The notes beneath the pieces are model-generated. The model made no database searches, was not told the origin of the DNA, and saw only the letters and a program-made list of their open reading frames with translations. Of a stretch of 64,000 nucleotides of DNA, positions 1-8,964 are shown piece after piece; the first letter of the stretch is position 1, and every line of letters starts with the position of its first letter. Source of the DNA: Thalassospira profundimaris (lineage in GTDB: Bacteria; Pseudomonadota; Alphaproteobacteria; Rhodospirillales; Thalassospiraceae); the NCBI RefSeq assembly GCF_003326755.1, contig NZ_JPWH01000001.1, forward strand, positions 30,227 to 94,226, given 5' to 3'. A program made the translations under genes and the position numbers.

Positions 1-624
1 GGGGGCCTGTCGGTCTTGGGGACCACCGGCATTGTCATTCCGTTTAGCTGTTCGGCCTGGATTCATTCCATTCATCGCGGCATTGATGTGGCGCGCGCTA
101 CCGGGCGCGCCCATATCGCCGGTGCCACCGGCAAAACATCGGAAAGTGCCATCCGGGCCTTGTATGACCTGCCCGACGAGGCGCTGATTGATATGGGCGA
201 TTTTGTCGGCGGCATGTTAAAATATCTGCGCCGCAACCCGGTTGCCAATGTCACCATCGCCGGGGGATTTGGCAAACTGGTCAAACTGGCACAGGGCCAT
301 TTGGACCTGCACAGCAGCCGTTCGCAGGTTGACATGGCAAAACTGGCCCAAACCGCCGCGAATGCCGGGGCGGATGAAACATTATGTACGGCCATTCGCA
401 CGGCCAATACAGCGCGCCATGTGCTGGAACTTTGCGCACACGAAAACGTTGATATTGCAGAGATCATCGCCAGGCAGGCCCGCGAAACGGCAATGGCAAC
501 CCTTGACGGTGCCAGCGCAATAGAGGTTGTCATTTTTGACCGGCAGGGCAAAATGGTGGGGCGCGCCGGACAGCTTGCGCCGCCTTGCCGCCCCCAGGCA
601 CAGACCTGCCACCGGGACTGCTGA
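1..624 (+). CDS. cbiD: Cobalt-precorrin-5B (C1)-methyltransferase, C-terminal part
   Basis: This is the last 207 codons of CbiD; the 5' end lies outside the window and the frame is open from base 1. CbiD methylates C1 of the corrin ring in the cobalt-early (anaerobic) B12 route. Family features seen are the stretch GTTGIVIPFSCSAWI near the start, followed by the GGFGKLVKLAQGHLDLHS segment typical of the CbiD core. The gene is followed 98 bases later by cobK, so the two are probably co-transcribed. CbiD is unusual beside CobN-type genes, which belong to the cobalt-late route. The identification is firm; the substrate form (with or without cobalt) cannot be read from sequence. Confidence 0.93.
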   Translation, partial: GGLSVLGTTGIVIPFSCSAWIHSIHRGIDVARATGRAHIAGATGKTSESAIRALYDLPDEALIDMGDFVGGMLKYLRRNPVANVTIAGGFGKLVKLAQGHLDLHSSRSQVDMAKLAQTAANAGADETLCTAIRTANTARHVLELCAHENVDIAEIIARQARETAMATLDGASAIEVVIFDRQGKMVGRAGQLAPPCRPQAQTCHRDC

Positions 625-722
625 GACGGGGCACTGGATTTCAGCCTTATCGCTGTTTAACCGCCGGTAAAGATCCGTCCATTGATGCCAGACATAACCA
701 GACCAAAGGAAACCGCTTGCCG

Positions 723-1520
723 ATGTCCGATCCTGACCTGAGACTGAAACATCATCTTTCTCCGCTCAACGTGCTGGTTTTTGGTGGCACCGGTGACGCC
801 AACCAGATCACCAGCGAGCTTCTGGTCAGGTTTGGATCCCATATCCGTTTGCAGCTTTCGATTGCCGGGCGCACCAGTGCGCCCAATTTGCCCGATGGCG
901 TCCCGGTGCGCATTGGCGGTTTTGGCGGGCCGGAAGGCATTGTCAAAAACCTCAAAAAAGAAGGCATCGACCTGGTCATTGATGCCACCCACCCGTTTGC
1001 CACCCAAATTTCGGCCCATATTGCCAAGGCCTGCGAACAGGCTGGCACCCCGTGCATTCAGTACCATCGTGCCCCCTGGACACCGACCGAGGGTGATCAC
1101 TGGATCACGGTGCCCAACCTCAAGGCGGCCGCCCAAAAACTGCCGTCAGTGGGCACACGCGCCCTGATTGCCATTGGTCGCAAGAACCTTCACTATTTCA
1201 ACAACCTGCAGGATTGCTGGTTGCTGGTCCGCACGATCGAAGCCCCCAAACAGCCCTTTGACCTTGCCAATGGCGAATGGCTATCGGCACGCGGCCCGTT
1301 TTCGGCGGACCGCGAACGCGACCTTCTGGAACGCTACGAAATTGATGTTGTCGTCACCAAAAACAGTGGCGGCGAGGCCAGCGAAGGCAAACTGATTGCC
1401 GCACGCGAATTGGGCATTCCCGTCATCATGGTTGAACGCCCGCCGCTTCAGGATGTCGATTATGCCAGCACTACCGAAGAGGTCATGCAAAAGGTCGCCC
1501 ATTACCACACAACCCAGTAA
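723..1520 (+). CDS. cobK: Precorrin-6A reductase
   Basis: CobK/CbiJ reduces precorrin-6A to precorrin-6B with NAD(P)H in corrin ring synthesis. The protein opens with a nucleotide-binding strand and glycine turn (LVFGGTGDA), then shows the family segments VIDATHPFATQIS and AIGRKNLHYF, and ends with VVVTKNSGGEASEGKLIAAR. The ATG at 723 was preferred over upstream in-frame starts because AAAGGA lies 12-18 bases before it and homologues begin just before the nucleotide-binding strand; this gives 265 residues, a normal family length. It follows cbiD in the same direction and a small hairpin with a T run follows the stop. Confidence 0.92.
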   Translation: MSDPDLRLKHHLSPLNVLVFGGTGDANQITSELLVRFGSHIRLQLSIAGRTSAPNLPDGVPVRIGGFGGPEGIVKNLKKEGIDLVIDATHPFATQISAHIAKACEQAGTPCIQYHRAPWTPTEGDHWITVPNLKAAAQKLPSVGTRALIAIGRKNLHYFNNLQDCWLLVRTIEAPKQPFDLANGEWLSARGPFSADRERDLLERYEIDVVVTKNSGGEASEGKLIAARELGIPVIMVERPPLQDVDYASTTEEVMQKVAHYHTTQ

Positions 1521-1553
1521 GCATTATTTCCCGGCTGGAAGGCGCCCCGAATC

Positions 1554-1572
1554 CGGCGTAACCGCCGTTTTT
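1554..1572 (+). terminator. Probable Rho-independent terminator after cobK
   Basis: Stem CGGCG / CGCCG with a TAAC loop, directly followed by TTTTT. It lies 33 bases after the cobK stop and would end the cbiD-cobK transcript. The stem is only five pairs, so strength is uncertain. Confidence 0.55.
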
Positions 1573-1903
1573 GCCCTGCCGGGATGATGTTTCAGTAAAG
1601 TGACATTTCCCCTGAAAAACCGCCGTTTTCGACACTATTTCCGCCGGATTTTATACCCTGAATTGTGGTTGTCCCCCGGCGCGCATCCCCGAACATGAAA
1701 ATTGGTTAATCTCCTTGCCAGCGTTAATCTGACGCGGAATATTTTCGGGCTGTCATGTCTCTGTGGGCATCAAGAGGGAAAAATAACGGGAGTCCCCTTG
1801 TCGCAACATGCCCCTGACACGGCAACAGGGGGAATTTATCCATGTCGATAGAACGGTCAAAATCGCCGCACGATGACACCAACCAGCATATGGGGAACTT
1901 GGA
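1573..1903. other. Intergenic region upstream of the chemotaxis receptor
   Basis: No convincing gene. The stretch presumably carries the receptor promoter. Two copies of GTTAATCT occur near 1704 and 1724. A 21-codon ORF starts at 1842 behind GGGGGA and its TGA (1905-1907) overlaps the receptor ATG (1904); it could be a translational leader, but nothing beyond its layout supports it. Confidence 0.4.
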
Positions 1904-4051
1904 ATGACTGGTCGTATTGGTCTGCGCGGACGCCTGATGCTTGCCATCGTCCCGATCGCTCTGCTTGCCGCAAGTGCCGCAGGCATCGGCATTTTTTCAT
2001 TTGAAACCACGCGCCAACAGCAAAAAACCGTCTCGGAAGAGGCAATTCCGGCTCTTGTCACCGCCCAGCAGCTTTATGCCAAAGGCAATTCCCTGACAAC
2101 GATCGGTCGAATGGTTGCCGCGGCCAACAACGAAAACGCCGTCAAAAAAGCAACCGAAAAGCTTCAGGCCGTCGAAAATGCCATTCATGACGACATTTCC
2201 CATTTGTCCGAACTTGGGGTCAATGCCGACATTCTGGGCAATTTTTCCAGTAAAACCGGTCAACTTGGCAAAAACATCCGACGTCTCAGTGAAACGCGCC
2301 TGACGCTGTTCAGCCTCGGCACACAGTTGAACGAGCGCGCACAGGAAAATGCCAGTGCGGCCGCCGCCATCGAAAAACTTGCCAATAATCTGGGCATGAA
2401 TGCCGCGATGAATCTGAATGACAATGCAAGTTCGCTCTATGCCTTGATCGGCGACCCGGCGCAAACCTCGCTTGCATCGGACAAGCTTAATGACCTGCTG
2501 GATGTCAATGCGATCAATATGCAGAACATGAGCGAACTGCGCGCCAACGCCTTCCAGATTCCGGCAACCGGCGACCAGATTCTGGCAACAACCAACAGCG
2601 AAGACCTGGATCGCATCAAATTTCAGGCTGACCCGATGCTGGTGCAATTGCAAAAAGGCATTGAACGCATCAGCGACAAGGCCGAAAAAACCAACGGTCA
2701 GAAGCAGTTTGACATCATTCGTGCAAACCTGAACCCCAATGCCGACCACAACCTGTTTGACCTGCAACACCAGCGCCTGGAAACCGGTGCCGAACTTGAC
2801 AATATTCTCGATCAGAACAACAGCATTTCGGTCGATATCGCCCAAAGCGCCCAGCAGGTGCTCGAGCAAATGCAGGATAAAATCGACACCGCCAACCACG
2901 CTGTTGAAGGCACCATCGAGGCATCCCGAACCGTGATGATCGCCGTTATCATTGCTGTTATTGTCATCTCCGGCCTCATCCTGTGGTTTTACGTCCAGCG
3001 CAACCTTTTGCGCCGTCTGATCGGCCTGAACAGGGCCATGACACGTCTTGCCAGCGGCGATCTCGAAACACCAGTTCTTGACAAGGGACACGATGAAATC
3101 GCCGATATGGCCGTTGCGGTTGAAACCTTGCGCGAAAACGGCCTTGAAGCCCGGCGTCTGCGCGCGGAAAACAAAGAAGCCGAACAGCGCGCCGAACAAT
3201 TGCGCCGCCAGACCCTGCTGGAAATGGCAGACGGGTTTGAAGCCACCATCAATGCCCTGGTGGCCGAACTGGTCAGGGCTGCGGGCGACATGGGCGACAC
3301 CATGAGCAAAATGGCCGACAATGCCGGTAATAACGTCAGCCGGGCGATGGAAGTCACCAATGCCTCGCAGGAGGCCTCGCGCAATGTCAGTGCCGTCTCC
3401 TCGGCCACCGAACAGCTTTCGGCGTCGGTGCGCGAAATTGAACGCCAGATCGTCAAGGCCGAGGAAATTTCGCAAAATGCCGTCGGTCAGGCCCGGCGCT
3501 CCGATGAAACCGTGCGCCAAATGTCGGAAACCGCCTCTCGCATTGGCGAAGTCATTAACCTGATCACCAATATTGCCGATCAAACCAACCTTTTGGCATT
3601 AAATGCCACCATCGAGGCCGCCCGGGCCGGTGACGCCGGCAAAGGCTTTGCCGTTGTGGCAGGCGAAGTGAAAAACCTTGCCACCCAGACCCAGCGCGCG
3701 ACCGACGATATTGGCCGCCAGATCGAAGAAATGCGTAACGTCAGCAACGATGCCGTTGAAATGATCTCCGCAATCGCGCATACCATTGGCGAAATGGATG
3801 TGATTTCGGCCTCGATCGGGGTGGCAATGCGCCAGCAGGGTGCGGCAACCGGCGAAATTGCAACGGGTTCCGAGGAAGCCGCAAATGGTGTGCGCCATAT
3901 GTCGAGCAATATGGAAAGCGTTTCGCAAACCGCCAGCACGGTGCAAAACCTTGCCAGCCATGCCCGTGACATTGCCGCAGAGCTGCTGCGCAAAACGCAG
4001 AACCTGCAACTTGAGGCCAATAATTTTGTCAGCCGGGTTCGCGCCGACTGA
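1904..4051 (+). CDS. Methyl-accepting chemotaxis protein
   Basis: A 715-residue transmembrane chemoreceptor that would signal to CheW/CheA. An N-terminal membrane segment spans about residues 9-31, followed by a large helical periplasmic sensor region of about 310 residues, a second membrane segment at about 344-364, a HAMP domain to about 415, and a long cytoplasmic coiled coil. The conserved hairpin tip is visible ([20 protein letters not shown], about residues 553-572), which is diagnostic. The ligand is unknown; the sensor region resembles helical-bundle types but no binding motif is evident. The start at 1904 has GGGGAA eight to ten bases upstream. It is a single-gene unit closed by a strong terminator. 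Confidence 0.95.
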   Translation: MTGRIGLRGRLMLAIVPIALLAASAAGIGIFSFETTRQQQKTVSEEAIPALVTAQQLYAKGNSLTTIGRMVAAANNENAVKKATEKLQAVENAIHDDISHLSELGVNADILGNFSSKTGQLGKNIRRLSETRLTLFSLGTQLNERAQENASAAAAIEKLANNLGMNAAMNLNDNASSLYALIGDPAQTSLASDKLNDLLDVNAINMQNMSELRANAFQIPATGDQILATTNSEDLDRIKFQADPMLVQLQKGIERISDKAEKTNGQKQFDIIRANLNPNADHNLFDLQHQRLETGAELDNILDQNNSISVDIAQSAQQVLEQMQDKIDTANHAVEGTIEASRTVMIAVIIAVIVISGLILWFYVQRNLLRRLIGLNRAMTRLASGDLETPVLDKGHDEIADMAVAVETLRENGLEARRLRAENKEAEQRAEQLRRQTLLEMADGFEATINALVAELVRAAGDMGDTMSKMADNAGNNVSRAMEVTNASQEASRNVSAVSSATEQLSASVREIERQIVKAEEISQNAVGQARRSDETVRQMSETASRIGEVINLITNIADQTNLLALNATIEAARAGDAGKGFAVVAGEVKNLATQTQRATDDIGRQIEEMRNVSNDAVEMISAIAHTIGEMDVISASIGVAMRQQGAATGEIATGSEEAANGVRHMSSNMESVSQTASTVQNLASHARDIAAELLRKTQNLQLEANNFVSRVRAD

Positions 4052-4149
4052 CATGCAAAAAGAAGCCGGACTGGTTTGCATTTGATGCCTGGTTTGCCCC
4101 AGCCCGGTTCGGCTTTGCCCTTTGGCGCAATCCAAAGGGCACCTACAAC

Positions 4150-4190
4150 AAACCCCCGCCGGTTCTTCAAAACCGGCGGGGGTTTGTTTT
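4150..4190. terminator. Strong bidirectional terminator
   Basis: Perfect 15-pair stem (AAACCCCCGCCGGTT with its complement at 4171-4185) around a CTTCAA loop, followed by GTTTT on the plus strand and A-rich sequence on the other side. It serves the convergent receptor gene (plus) and the TRAP operon (minus). Confidence 0.93.
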
Positions 4191-4222
4191 GACATGGCGA
4201 TCAACAGGTAATGTCGCGGGCC

Positions 4223-5518
4223 TTAACCCGCATAGCCAAACATGCGTGGCAACCACAAAACAATCGACGGAATAAGCGTCATTGCCAGAAGGGCCAGCAG
4301 CAGCACAAAAATAAACGGCCAGATTTCGCGGATAATATCGCGCAGCGGAATACCCGTAACCCCGTTAAGCACAAACAGCACCACCCCGTAAGGCGGTGTC
4401 ACCAGGCCAATCATGATATTGACCGTCACCACCACACCAAAATGCACCAGATCAATGCCCAGCATTTTGGCAGCCGGCAAAAACAGCGGCACCACAATCA
4501 AAAGCAGAGTCGTGGCATCAAACAGGCAGCCCAAAAGCAGGATCAGAACATTGACACCCAGCAGGAAAACAATGGGCGACATTTCCAGCCCGGCCAGTGC
4601 GCCTGCCACCATCGAAGGCACGTTTTCGCTGGCAACCAGGTAATTCAGCACCAGGGCCGAGGCAATGATCAACCCGACAACCGAGGTTGAGCGCGCCCCA
4701 TCCAGGACCAGCTTGTAAAAGTCTTTCCAGGTCAATGAACGATAGAAAACCACCGACAATATCAGGGCATAAACCGCGGCAACCGCCGCCGCCTCGGTCG
4801 GGGTGGTCACACCGCCATAAATGCCATAGAGCAAAATCACCGGCAGCATCAGGGCCGGGAAGGCCCGCATGGTCAGGCGCGGAATTTCGCGAACCGGTAC
4901 CGCCTCGTCACGCGGGAAATTGCGGCGGCGCGCTGTAATGGCATTCAGAATCATTAACACCAGTGCCAACAAAAGCCCCGGCACAATCCCGCCCAAAAAC
5001 AGATAACCGATCGAGGTATCGGAAATCAGCGCATAGAGGATCATGGGAATGGACGGCGGAATGATCGGACCGATCACGCTTGAGGCGGCCGTCAAGGCGG
5101 CGGCATAGCCCGGCAGATAACGGTTATTGCGACACATCAGGTCAATGATCACACGGCCAATACCGGCGGCATCGGCAATCGCAGAGCCCGACATGCCCGA
5201 AAAAATCAGGCTCGCCATCACATTGACATGGGCAAGACCACCCCGCATGCGGCCGACAATGGCAACACAGAAATTCAGCAACCGGTCGCTGATCGTTCCG
5301 GCATTCATGAAATTGGCCGCCAGAATGAACAACGGCACCGCCAGCAGGACATAACTGTTAAACAGGCCATTGAGCGCCTGCTCCGCCACCAGCCCCACAT
5401 CCTGCCCGGTCATGAAAAGATAGGCAATGGAACTGGCCAGGGCCGCAAGTGAAATGGGCATACCAATGGCGCCCAGCAGCAAAAAGCCACCCAGGCTAAG
5501 CGTAAAGGCCAGGCTCAT
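4223..5518 (-). CDS. dctM: TRAP transporter large permease subunit
   Basis: DctM-family membrane subunit (431 residues, about 12 hydrophobic segments) that carries the sodium-coupled substrate translocation pathway of a TRAP transporter. The N-terminus (LGGFLLLGAIGMPISLAALA) and the segment IFSGMSGSAIADAAGIG are family signatures. It is the last gene of a three-gene operon: its ATG overlaps the stop of the small permease by four bases (ATGA). The substrate is not readable, but the divergent DapA-family lyase suggests a sugar acid or other 2-oxo-acid precursor. The identification as TRAP large subunit is firm. Confidence 0.95.
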   Translation of the reverse strand: MSLAFTLSLGGFLLLGAIGMPISLAALASSIAYLFMTGQDVGLVAEQALNGLFNSYVLLAVPLFILAANFMNAGTISDRLLNFCVAIVGRMRGGLAHVNVMASLIFSGMSGSAIADAAGIGRVIIDLMCRNNRYLPGYAAALTAASSVIGPIIPPSIPMILYALISDTSIGYLFLGGIVPGLLLALVLMILNAITARRRNFPRDEAVPVREIPRLTMRAFPALMLPVILLYGIYGGVTTPTEAAAVAAVYALILSVVFYRSLTWKDFYKLVLDGARSTSVVGLIIASALVLNYLVASENVPSMVAGALAGLEMSPIVFLLGVNVLILLLGCLFDATTLLLIVVPLFLPAAKMLGIDLVHFGVVVTVNIMIGLVTPPYGVVLFVLNGVTGIPLRDIIREIWPFIFVLLLALLAMTLIPSIVLWLPRMFGYAG

Positions 5519-6048
5519 GGCTGTTCCCTTTGTTCTTCTTCGTCCCCGGCAATGGCCGCGACTTCATCCTGCCAGCGGCGAGTCAACAGCCGATACAGCG
5601 ACACGACAGACCGAATAACCACCGCAATAATGAAAACCGGGAAAATCGCATAGATATAATTCAGCGGAATGCGCGTGACCGGGGCCTTTTCGATATGCAT
5701 GAACTGCACATAATCAATAATCACCGGCAGACCGGCAGCAAAGGCTGCGCCAATGCAAAAAATGCCCAAAATCGCCATCACCCGTTTCTGGCGCGGACTG
5801 GCAACCAGAAACAGCATGTTGAACGACACATGTTCGCTATCGCGCAACAGGAAGGCAGATGTCCAGAACACCAGCCAGATATACAGAATAACGCAGACTT
5901 CCACCGTCCAGCCCAAGGGGGCATTCAGGACATAGCGGGAAAAAATCTGCACAAGAAAGGTTGCGAACATCACGATGAACAATGTCACCGCGATGCCCTC
6001 GCAACCTTTTTTCATCATGGATCCGAATGATCGCACAACTTGGCTCAC
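5515..6048 (-). CDS. dctQ: TRAP transporter small permease subunit
   Basis: A 177-residue DctQ-family membrane protein with four hydrophobic segments. The motif YVLNAPLGWTVEVCVILYIWLVFWTSAFLL, whose core is the family's WTxE/WxxFW-type region, marks the class. DctQ pairs with DctM in the membrane and helps dock the binding protein. It overlaps by four bases both the upstream dctP stop and the downstream dctM start, so translation of all three is probably coupled. The C-terminus is charged and presumably cytoplasmic. Confidence 0.92.
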   Translation of the reverse strand: MSQVVRSFGSMMKKGCEGIAVTLFIVMFATFLVQIFSRYVLNAPLGWTVEVCVILYIWLVFWTSAFLLRDSEHVSFNMLFLVASPRQKRVMAILGIFCIGAAFAAGLPVIIDYVQFMHIEKAPVTRIPLNYIYAIFPVFIIAVVIRSVVSLYRLLTRRWQDEVAAIAGDEEEQREQP

Positions 6049-7049
6049 TTAACTGCGTTGATACGCTCGACAATGCCTTTCGGCCAGTCTTTGGCAAAAT
6101 CGGAATTCAGGTAGTCCTGCTGTACTTTCTTGCGGAAAGCCTCAACATCAGGTTTGTAAACCTTCAGGCCCTGTTCCTTGAAAAAGTCGATCAGCTTTTC
6201 CTCGTCTTCGATGCGATGAACATTATTGTAAAGTGTTGCCACTTCCGCCGCATCATGCACGATTTTCTGCTGTTGTTCGCTCAGTTCGTCATAGGTGCTT
6301 TTGGCCATCGACAGGAACACGGCATCCACCAGATGACTGGTCAGCACAATCTGATTGGTCACTTCATAGAATTTCGCGGCCTTGACAGTCGGCAGCGGGT
6401 TATCCTGCCCGTCGATCGTGCCGGTCTGAAGGCCGGTATAAACTTCGCCAAAGGCCAGCGGGGTGGCATTGGCACCCAGGGCATTGCCCAGGAACAGCCA
6501 GGCATCGGAACCAGGCATGCGCAGCTTCACACCGGCAAGGTCAGCCGGGGTTTCGATTTTCTTGTCGCCGCGCAAATCAAGCTGGCGGGTACCAAGATAA
6601 CCGACATCGAGAATTTCGATATTCATGTCATCGGCGACCATCTTGTAAAATTCTTTACCGATGTCGCTGTGGAAAACATGGCGCTGATGGTCCGGATCGC
6701 GAATCAGATACCCCGCCGTGAAAACCGACCAGGCCGGAATCTGCTTGGCAATATCCTGGGCCGAAATCATTGCCATATCAAGGTTGCCGCGCTGCATGGC
6801 GGCAGGCTCGGTCCCCTGTTTGAACAGGCTGGCATTCAGGTGAATTTCAACATCAAACTGGCCCGGTGCGTTCTTTTCCAGCTCGTCTTTAAACACGGTC
6901 AGCATTTTGGCATGCCAGTCGCTTTCAACCGCCGGGGTCGAGATGCGCAATTTGATCGGATCCGCCATTGCCGATGTAGCCACACCGGAAAAAGCCAGAA
7001 TCGCCGCCGCCGCAATACCGGCTGTGTATTTGGGTAGATGTTTGAACAT
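6045..7049 (-). CDS. dctP: TRAP transporter substrate-binding protein
   Basis: A periplasmic DctP-family solute receptor of 334 residues. A signal peptide covers about residues 1-29, with cleavage after AMA. The family core is visible: KLRMPGSDAW, with the arginine that usually clamps the ligand carboxylate, and TGTIDGQDNPLPT. This predicts a carboxylate-containing ligand. It is the first gene of the minus-strand TRAP operon and is read divergently from a DapA-family gene across a 192-base region containing a perfect palindrome. The ligand is likely a sugar acid or related carboxylate handled by that lyase (inference). Confidence 0.93.
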   Translation of the reverse strand: MFKHLPKYTAGIAAAAILAFSGVATSAMADPIKLRISTPAVESDWHAKMLTVFKDELEKNAPGQFDVEIHLNASLFKQGTEPAAMQRGNLDMAMISAQDIAKQIPAWSVFTAGYLIRDPDHQRHVFHSDIGKEFYKMVADDMNIEILDVGYLGTRQLDLRGDKKIETPADLAGVKLRMPGSDAWLFLGNALGANATPLAFGEVYTGLQTGTIDGQDNPLPTVKAAKFYEVTNQIVLTSHLVDAVFLSMAKSTYDELSEQQQKIVHDAAEVATLYNNVHRIEDEEKLIDFFKEQGLKVYKPDVEAFRKKVQQDYLNSDFAKDWPKGIVERINAVK

Positions 7050-7160
7050 TTATGGTCCTCCCGTGGACTAGTTACCTGATCTGTCTCGATTATTGTTCTT
7101 TTTGGATGGCGACCGGCGGAAAATCAACCAGGTTTGTCACGCCAACAAACATATTGTATA

Positions 7161-7174
7161 ACTAACATGTTAGT
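7161..7174. promoter_or_regulatory. Perfect 14-bp palindrome, candidate operator
   Basis: ACTAACATGTTAGT is a perfect inverted repeat centred in the 192-base region between divergent dctP and the DapA-family gene. Its position suggests the operator for the GntR/FCD regulator encoded at 8143-8820, controlling both directions. The regulator assignment is inferred from position only. Confidence 0.7.
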
Positions 7175-7241
7175 GATAAACAACACTTAAATCCTCCAAT
7201 ATCAAACACTATTTCAGGCCGTCGCCTGACAGGAACACACC

Positions 7242-8138
7242 ATGACTTTTGACGCCACCCAACCCTTTGGTATCTCTGCGGCTCTGACCACGCCCTTTAC
7301 ATCTGCGGGCAATATCGACCATGCCCTGCTGGTTGCCCACGTAAAGAACGTGCTGGCAAAGGGATGCAACTCTGTCACGCTGGGCGGCACCACCGGCGAA
7401 GGCCCGTCTCTTTCGCAGGAAGAAAAGGTTGCGGCCCACAATGCCATCACGGCAGCAGGTGTTCCGGCACAAAAAATCGTTTTTGCGATTCTCGAATCCG
7501 CCCTGCCCAATGCCGTGGCCCATGCCCGTCAGGCCGCCGATCTGGGCAGCACCCATATTTTGCTGGCCCCGCCCTTCTATTTCAAAGGCGTTGCCGATAA
7601 CGGCCAGCTTGTCTGGTTCCGCAAAATGCTGACGGAAATCGCACCAAGCGGCCTGAAAGTGATTCTCTATCACATTCCGCAAGTAACGGCCGCGCCCGTC
7701 ACCCCCGATATGGTGGCCGAACTGAAAAAAGACTTCCCGGCCATGATTTGCGGTGTGAAGGATTCGGCAGGCCAGTGGGAAAACACCGAAGAGCTTTTGA
7801 AGCGCTTTCCCGACCTTGATATTCTCATTGGCGATGAACGCCTGCTCGCACGTGGTGTTGCCTTGGGGGGAGCTGGTGCCATCAGTGGTGTTGCCAATTT
7901 CCGCCCCGACCTTTTGACCGATATTATGGCCCAAAAACCGGACGATCCCCGGGTAACGGATCTGGTAAATGCCCTGCTTGAATATCCGGTCACACCGGCG
8001 GTCAAGGCGCTGGTCGGTCATCTCGATCAGGAACAATCCTGGCGTGAAGCACGTGCCCCCCTTGCCGGTTTAACGCCAGAGCAGTATCAAGCCCTGACAA
8101 AACGTTACAACGACCTGTTCGCATCGCCAGAGAGGTAA
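7242..8138 (+). CDS. DapA/NanA-family Schiff-base aldolase or dehydratase
   Basis: A 298-residue member of the dihydrodipicolinate synthase/N-acetylneuraminate lyase superfamily. Hallmarks are GTTGEG at residues 49-54 (2-oxo-acid binding), Tyr143 in LYHIPQ and the Schiff-base Lys173 in GVKDSAG. Because it sits beside a TRAP transporter and a GntR regulator rather than lysine genes, a catabolic lyase or dehydratase for a transported sugar acid is more likely than lysine synthesis. It is followed after four bases by the regulator gene. The exact substrate is unknown; alternatives include a sialic acid lyase, a keto-deoxy sugar acid dehydratase or a hydroxy-oxo-glutarate type aldolase. Confidence 0.85.
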   Translation: MTFDATQPFGISAALTTPFTSAGNIDHALLVAHVKNVLAKGCNSVTLGGTTGEGPSLSQEEKVAAHNAITAAGVPAQKIVFAILESALPNAVAHARQAADLGSTHILLAPPFYFKGVADNGQLVWFRKMLTEIAPSGLKVILYHIPQVTAAPVTPDMVAELKKDFPAMICGVKDSAGQWENTEELLKRFPDLDILIGDERLLARGVALGGAGAISGVANFRPDLLTDIMAQKPDDPRVTDLVNALLEYPVTPAVKALVGHLDQEQSWREARAPLAGLTPEQYQALTKRYNDLFASPER

Positions 8139-8142
8139 GAAT

Positions 8143-8820
8143 ATGACAGAAGCCGCCCGGCCCCGAGGAGAACGCAGCCTTCGCAGCCGCGCCTATGACA
8201 GCTTTACCGAGCGGCTTCTGGCCCGCGACATTCTGCCCGGGCAGTTTCTGTCGCAGCGTGAACTGGTGGAAATTACCGGCATGCCGCTGGGTGCTATTCG
8301 CGAACTCGTGCCCCGGCTGGAGGCCGACGGCCTGATCACCACCGTGCCCCAGCGCGGCATGCAGGTGGCCCATATTGACCTTGATCTGGTGCGCAATGCC
8401 TTTCAGCTCCGCATGTTTCTGGAGCTGGAGGCCGCGGCCCTTTTTGCTATCAATGCCACCGATGACATGATTGCAAACATTCGCGAAGCCCACGAAGCCG
8501 TGCTGCGCGATGCCGAAAAAGGCATCACGCCGGACCTTCTGGAACACGCACAGGCCGTGGACTGGTCCCTGCATGACTGCATCATCGATTCGCTCAATAA
8601 CGCCATCATTTCCAATGTTTACCGGGTCAATTCGGTTAAAATCCGCCTGATCCGCCAGGAACGGTTCCGTCTGAACGAAAAACTTCTCACGACCGTCATG
8701 AATGACCATCTCGAAATCATTACCGGCTTTGAAGCCCGCGACCCGGACCGCGCCGTCACCGCCCTGCGCAACCACCTGGAAAATGCCCGCGGCCGCGCCC
8801 TTGGTCTGGGGGAGATGTGA
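8143..8820 (+). CDS. GntR-family (FadR/FCD type) transcriptional regulator
   Basis: A 225-residue regulator with an N-terminal winged helix (SQRELVEITGMPLGAIRELVPRL is the helix-turn-helix region, about residues 41-63) and a helical C-terminal FCD ligand domain with metal-type acidic and histidine residues (DWSLHDCII; NHLE). It begins four bases after the lyase gene, behind AGAGAGGTAAG. It probably senses the transported substrate or its product and controls the divergent TRAP and lyase genes through the palindrome at 7161-7174 (inference). A terminator follows. Confidence 0.9.
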   Translation: MTEAARPRGERSLRSRAYDSFTERLLARDILPGQFLSQRELVEITGMPLGAIRELVPRLEADGLITTVPQRGMQVAHIDLDLVRNAFQLRMFLELEAAALFAINATDDMIANIREAHEAVLRDAEKGITPDLLEHAQAVDWSLHDCIIDSLNNAIISNVYRVNSVKIRLIRQERFRLNEKLLTTVMNDHLEIITGFEARDPDRAVTALRNHLENARGRALGLGEM

Positions 8821-8859
8821 CCAACTATGCCTTTGGAATTTTAAGCTTTTGCCAGACAA

Positions 8860-8903
8860 AAACACCCCGCTACCTTGTTGTAGCGGGGTGTTTCATTTTT
8901 TCT
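8860..8903 (+). terminator. Rho-independent terminator after the GntR gene
   Basis: Stem AAACACCCCGCTAC (8860-8873) pairs perfectly with 8880-8893, followed by TTTCATTTTTT-like sequence. It closes the lyase-regulator unit and faces the convergent SDR gene. Confidence 0.88.
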
Positions 8904-8964
8904 ATCACCTCACAACGGAATGCTAGGCCAAATCGCGCCAGCACTCCGTCCGGTGAAAGCACGC

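Noticed and set aside
1704..1731. Paired GTTAATCT copies as a CtrA site
   Set aside because: The TTAA elements are 14 bases apart, not 7, so the CtrA spacing is not met.
1997..3583. 528-codon minus-strand ORF
   Set aside because: It is a shadow of the chemoreceptor gene, whose plus-strand frame has clear domains and a ribosome site.
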